DNA of 8,688 bases from positions 1 to 8,688 of the forward strand of contig DAOVWP010000021.1 of the NCBI GenBank assembly GCA_030636615.1, in the 5' to 3' direction. Every line of letters begins with the position of its first letter. Within the stretch, counting starts at the first letter, position 1. Both the position numbers and the translations under genes were made by a program. Below are positions 6,495 through 8,688 of this stretch, one piece after another. Under the pieces are notes generated by a model. It had not been told where the DNA came from. It saw only the letters and a list, made by a program, of their open reading frames with translations, and searched no databases. This DNA comes from Candidatus Nanohaloarchaea archaeon (GTDB lineage Archaea > EX4484-52 > GLR71).

Positions 6495-6558
6495 ATTTCT
6501 TTTTTTCTTTTTATTTTTCTAGGAGATTTATTTATAAAGATAATTGTTTTAAGAATCC

Positions 6559-6566
6559 TTTTATAT
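6559..6566 (+). promoter_or_regulatory. TATA box candidate for the 6604 gene
   Basis: TTTTATAT preceded by AAGAATCC. A start about 26 bases downstream falls near 6589, leaving a leader of about 15 bases. This favours ATG 6604 over the TTG two codons earlier at 6598, though either is possible. Confidence 0.5.
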
Positions 6567-6603
6567 CTCTTCAAATTACTTTAGAGATGAAGGGTCATTG
6601 ATC

Positions 6604-8343
6604 ATGAATTATGCTAACTTTGCGATCTTTTCTGTTATTGCAGTTATGTTTAGTCTGTTTACTTTTGTTCCTGTCTGTATGGCCAGCTCTAATGTTGAGC
6701 TGTACCTTAGCGAGCCTATACTGACTCCTGATGAACCGCACCAAGGTGATCAGGTGGGTGTTGTGTTCAATTTTGATATACAGAACCTGAATAGGGAAGC
6801 TATGACTCATATGTATCTTTATATAGATAATGAATTGGTCAAGCATGCGTATAATAATTTTTATGGTGGAAGTCATTCTTATGAGTTTAAGATGGGTACT
6901 GGCGGTCTTTCTGTCGGGGAGCATACAGCAAAGGTGATGGTGAAAGTTTATGATGTCGGAAAAGCCAGTTATGTTGTGCAGGAAGCAAGTACTGTATTTG
7001 ATGTGAAGACATCGACTTTTCATATAGATATAGACAAGGTTGAGATCACACCGGAAAATCCTGAGCTGGGTGATACTATCAGGTTTAAGATGAGGCTTGA
7101 TGTTGAAGGCGAACAGGATGACAATGAAGTGTGGATGAAATTTCTTGTCAATAATATAACCAGAAAGAAACCGGTGACGTCTTTTGATGAAGGGGAGCAC
7201 TGGTATACTATAGGTTATTATCTTGATCCGGAATATATACATGAGATGTATAATAATTTCAAAATCGTTGTTTCTCTTTATGATGATGATGGCAACCTAA
7301 AAGATTATGATACTTATATGAAAAGAGTCAGGGTTGAGGGGGATTTTACTCCTGAAGATGATGATGATGAGAATGGTGATGAATTGGATGAGCCAGATGA
7401 ACAGTTAATCCTGTCAAGACCTTCTATTTCAATTAATTATTATCCGAAAGATGTTGAGATAGGTGAACGGGTCCGGGTGTATGGATATATAACTGATTTG
7501 GATTACCTTCTAGGTTATGCGCATTTTTATATTGATGATATTCTTATTGAGCCAATTGTTGTTAATTCTGAGGGATATTATGAGAAATATCTGACATTCA
7601 GCAATAGTGGCTTGCAGAAGATTTCTGTGAAATATAAGGGTTATATGACTGATGATTATATCTATGTCGGATCTGAGAGAGATGAGAATGCAGCAGTTAT
7701 AGTGCCTGATGTTGTCAAGCCGTATAAGATCACTATAATTCGGGTGGAAAATGTTGTGCAGGAGTATTCTTATGGCAAGGAGTTTATAGATGTGTATGCT
7801 TCGCAGAAAGAGGTTGATCTGAGCGGTGACAGCGGGAGTATTCTTCGCGTAGCGATTACAAGTCATCTCAAGAACGCAGAGAGGATTGTGGTTGAGACTA
7901 ATTTTGATGAAGAGATGGTTTTCCTGCCTGATTCCGAGATAATCAAGCCCGGTGAGCGAAAGTATATGGATCTGTATTTTGCTCCAAGCATTGATTATGG
8001 GAAATATGATGGTATTGTATCTGTACGGGCAGGCGATGAAATTGTTGCTGAGCTACCTGTTTCTGTTTTTGTGCTGAAGAATAAGAGGGATGCTTTGGAG
8101 GAGATTTCAACTGAATTGTTTGACCGAAATATAAGTCTGTTCTATCTTCTTGTGCTTTTTGTTATATTTGCTTTTGTTGTCATAACGAGTATTGTGAAAG
8201 ATGATAAGAGGTCGCGCAGGCGAAAAGTTGATGTGCGTTCTGTCACTAAGTTGAGGGATGCTGTTGCGAGACGAGATGATAAGACTTCCAAGAGTGCTGA
8301 TCAAGATTATTATGTTGTTGGAAAAAATAATTTTGTTGACTAA
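6604..8343 (+). CDS. Membrane-anchored Ig-like multidomain surface protein
   Basis: A 579-residue cell-surface protein. A signal peptide (residues 1-27, cleavage after VCMA) is followed by two related beta-sandwich domains at about 30-136 and 139-246; both open with TPxxPxxGD and so look like a tandem duplication. An acidic linker comes next (250-267, Asp/Glu runs). A third Ig-like domain (about 270-356: YYPKDVEIGERVRVYGYI, GLQKISVKYKG) and a fourth beta domain (about 373-492, ending in a NEW3-like pattern KPGERKYMDLYFAP) follow. A membrane helix at about 511-531 (FYLLVLFVIFAFVVITSIV) then a basic cytoplasmic tail (KDDKRSRRRK) complete it. CARDB- or NEW3-type domains are the nearest known style; adhesion, S-layer or envelope scaffolding is inferred, not shown. 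No Cys remains in the mature exterior. It is flanked by its own promoter and T-run terminators. Confidence 0.82.
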   Translation: MNYANFAIFSVIAVMFSLFTFVPVCMASSNVELYLSEPILTPDEPHQGDQVGVVFNFDIQNLNREAMTHMYLYIDNELVKHAYNNFYGGSHSYEFKMGTGGLSVGEHTAKVMVKVYDVGKASYVVQEASTVFDVKTSTFHIDIDKVEITPENPELGDTIRFKMRLDVEGEQDDNEVWMKFLVNNITRKKPVTSFDEGEHWYTIGYYLDPEYIHEMYNNFKIVVSLYDDDGNLKDYDTYMKRVRVEGDFTPEDDDDENGDELDEPDEQLILSRPSISINYYPKDVEIGERVRVYGYITDLDYLLGYAHFYIDDILIEPIVVNSEGYYEKYLTFSNSGLQKISVKYKGYMTDDYIYVGSERDENAAVIVPDVVKPYKITIIRVENVVQEYSYGKEFIDVYASQKEVDLSGDSGSILRVAITSHLKNAERIVVETNFDEEMVFLPDSEIIKPGERKYMDLYFAPSIDYGKYDGIVSVRAGDEIVAELPVSVFVLKNKRDALEEISTELFDRNISLFYLLVLFVIFAFVVITSIVKDDKRSRRRKVDVRSVTKLRDAVARRDDKTSKSADQDYYVVGKNNFVD

Positions 8344-8352
8344 ATTATTGTG

Positions 8353-8359
8353 TTTTTTT
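8353..8359 (+). terminator. T7 run after the surface-protein gene
   Basis: Seven T residues nine bases after the stop at 8343; a short T-tract terminator is likely but weaker than the two upstream ones. Confidence 0.4.
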
Positions 8360-8400
8360 CCTCATCCGTGTTTATATTTATAAAACTATTTAGTCAATAA

Positions 8401-8410
8401 TATTTATACA
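8401..8410 (+). promoter_or_regulatory. TATA box candidate for the 8450 gene
   Basis: TATTTATACA with its centre about 26 bases before 8431 predicts a leader of about 19 bases that includes the ribosome-binding site at 8437. TTTATATTTA at 8371-8380 is an alternative giving a longer leader. Confidence 0.4.
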
Positions 8411-8436
8411 TAATATTAATACTATTTGATAGTAAC

Positions 8437-8442
8437 GAGGGG
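8437..8442 (+). promoter_or_regulatory. Ribosome-binding site of the 8450 gene
   Basis: GAGGGG seven bases before the ATG at 8450, the best Shine-Dalgarno match on the plus strand of the window. It marks the start of a gene that has no stop codon within the window. Confidence 0.6.
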
Positions 8443-8449
8443 TAGGATT

Positions 8450-8688
8450 ATGAATTTCATATATAAAACATTGACTATTTTTTTAGTATTTGCAGCATTG
8501 TTCTGTGTTCCTGTAATGGCCGCAGATGAGTATAATGCAGATTTTGATCTAGATACCGAAGATGTTGGGAGTCTTTGTCCTCTTAGTACAAGAGTGATAA
8601 GCGCTGAGCTTGAAAATGAAGGTACTTTAGATGATGAATATGTACTTTCAACAGACAGCGACTGGCTGACTATCGGTTCTCCAACCAA
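8450..8688 (+). CDS. Signal-peptide surface protein, N-terminal part (3' end outside window)
   Basis: An open frame of 79 codons runs off the right edge. It begins MNFIYKTLTIFLVFAALFCV with cleavage likely after PVMA (residue 24). The mature part starts with an acidic stretch (ADEYNADFDLDTEDVG), then CPLSTRVISAELENEG, then DDEYVLSTDSDWLTIGSPT. The pattern 'ENEGTxDDEYxLSxxSxWLT' fits the start of a NEW3-type or related beta-sandwich domain found in archaeal surface proteins; this is a pattern-level call. The signal peptide resembles that of the 6604 gene (VPVCMASS versus CVPVMAAD), so the two may be related envelope proteins. The overlapping minus-strand frame at 8422-8688 is a shadow. Whether it is membrane-anchored cannot be seen. 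Confidence 0.78.
   Translation, partial: MNFIYKTLTIFLVFAALFCVPVMAADEYNADFDLDTEDVGSLCPLSTRVISAELENEGTLDDEYVLSTDSDWLTIGSPT

Noticed and set aside
6595..7242. 215-codon minus-strand open frame antisense to the Ig-like protein
   Set aside because: No ribosome-binding site or plausible domain; it arises from the biased codon use of the plus-strand gene, which has a signal peptide, domains and membrane anchor.

Overview
The window looks like part of an archaeal chromosome, most likely from a DPANN-type lineage such as Woesearchaeota or Pacearchaeota; that placement is inferred from protein style and was not tested. Supporting signs are an archaeal/eukaryotic-type tyrosyl-tRNA synthetase, TATA-box promoters about 26 bases ahead of short or absent leaders, T-rich terminators, an AT-rich sequence, and small lipoproteins and Ig-like surface proteins of a kind common in those archaea.

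Layout: positions 1-725 hold the C-terminal part of a GH15 glucoamylase-like enzyme whose start lies outside the window. A complete MATE-family efflux pump follows (802-2190, +). It converges on tyrS (3185-4267, -). Between them, on the minus strand, sits one extra gene (2231-3109) for an ORF6N-domain protein with a phospholipase-D-like C-terminus. That gene is bracketed by an exact 31-bp direct repeat (2196-2226 and 3172-3202). The repeat contains the last five codons and stop of tyrS plus the 13 bases after it. The simplest reading is an insertion at the 3' end of tyrS that duplicated its target and left tyrS intact. Removing the insert and one repeat copy leaves MATE and tyrS as tightly convergent neighbours with 18 bases between stop codons. 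This is the most interesting structure in the window.

From 4359 to the right edge there are four plus-strand genes in a row, all for envelope proteins: a single-pass membrane protein with an OB-like external domain, a lipoprotein, a large Ig-like protein with a C-terminal membrane anchor, and a second signal-peptide protein cut by the window end. Candidate promoters and T-rich or hairpin terminators lie between them, so they look like separately transcribed neighbours rather than one tight operon. tyrS and the first of these genes diverge from a 91-base region with a near-symmetric TATA element that could serve both directions.

No tRNA, rRNA, CRISPR array, transposase or integrase was seen. 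Apart from the insertion, gene order and content look like ordinary chromosome.
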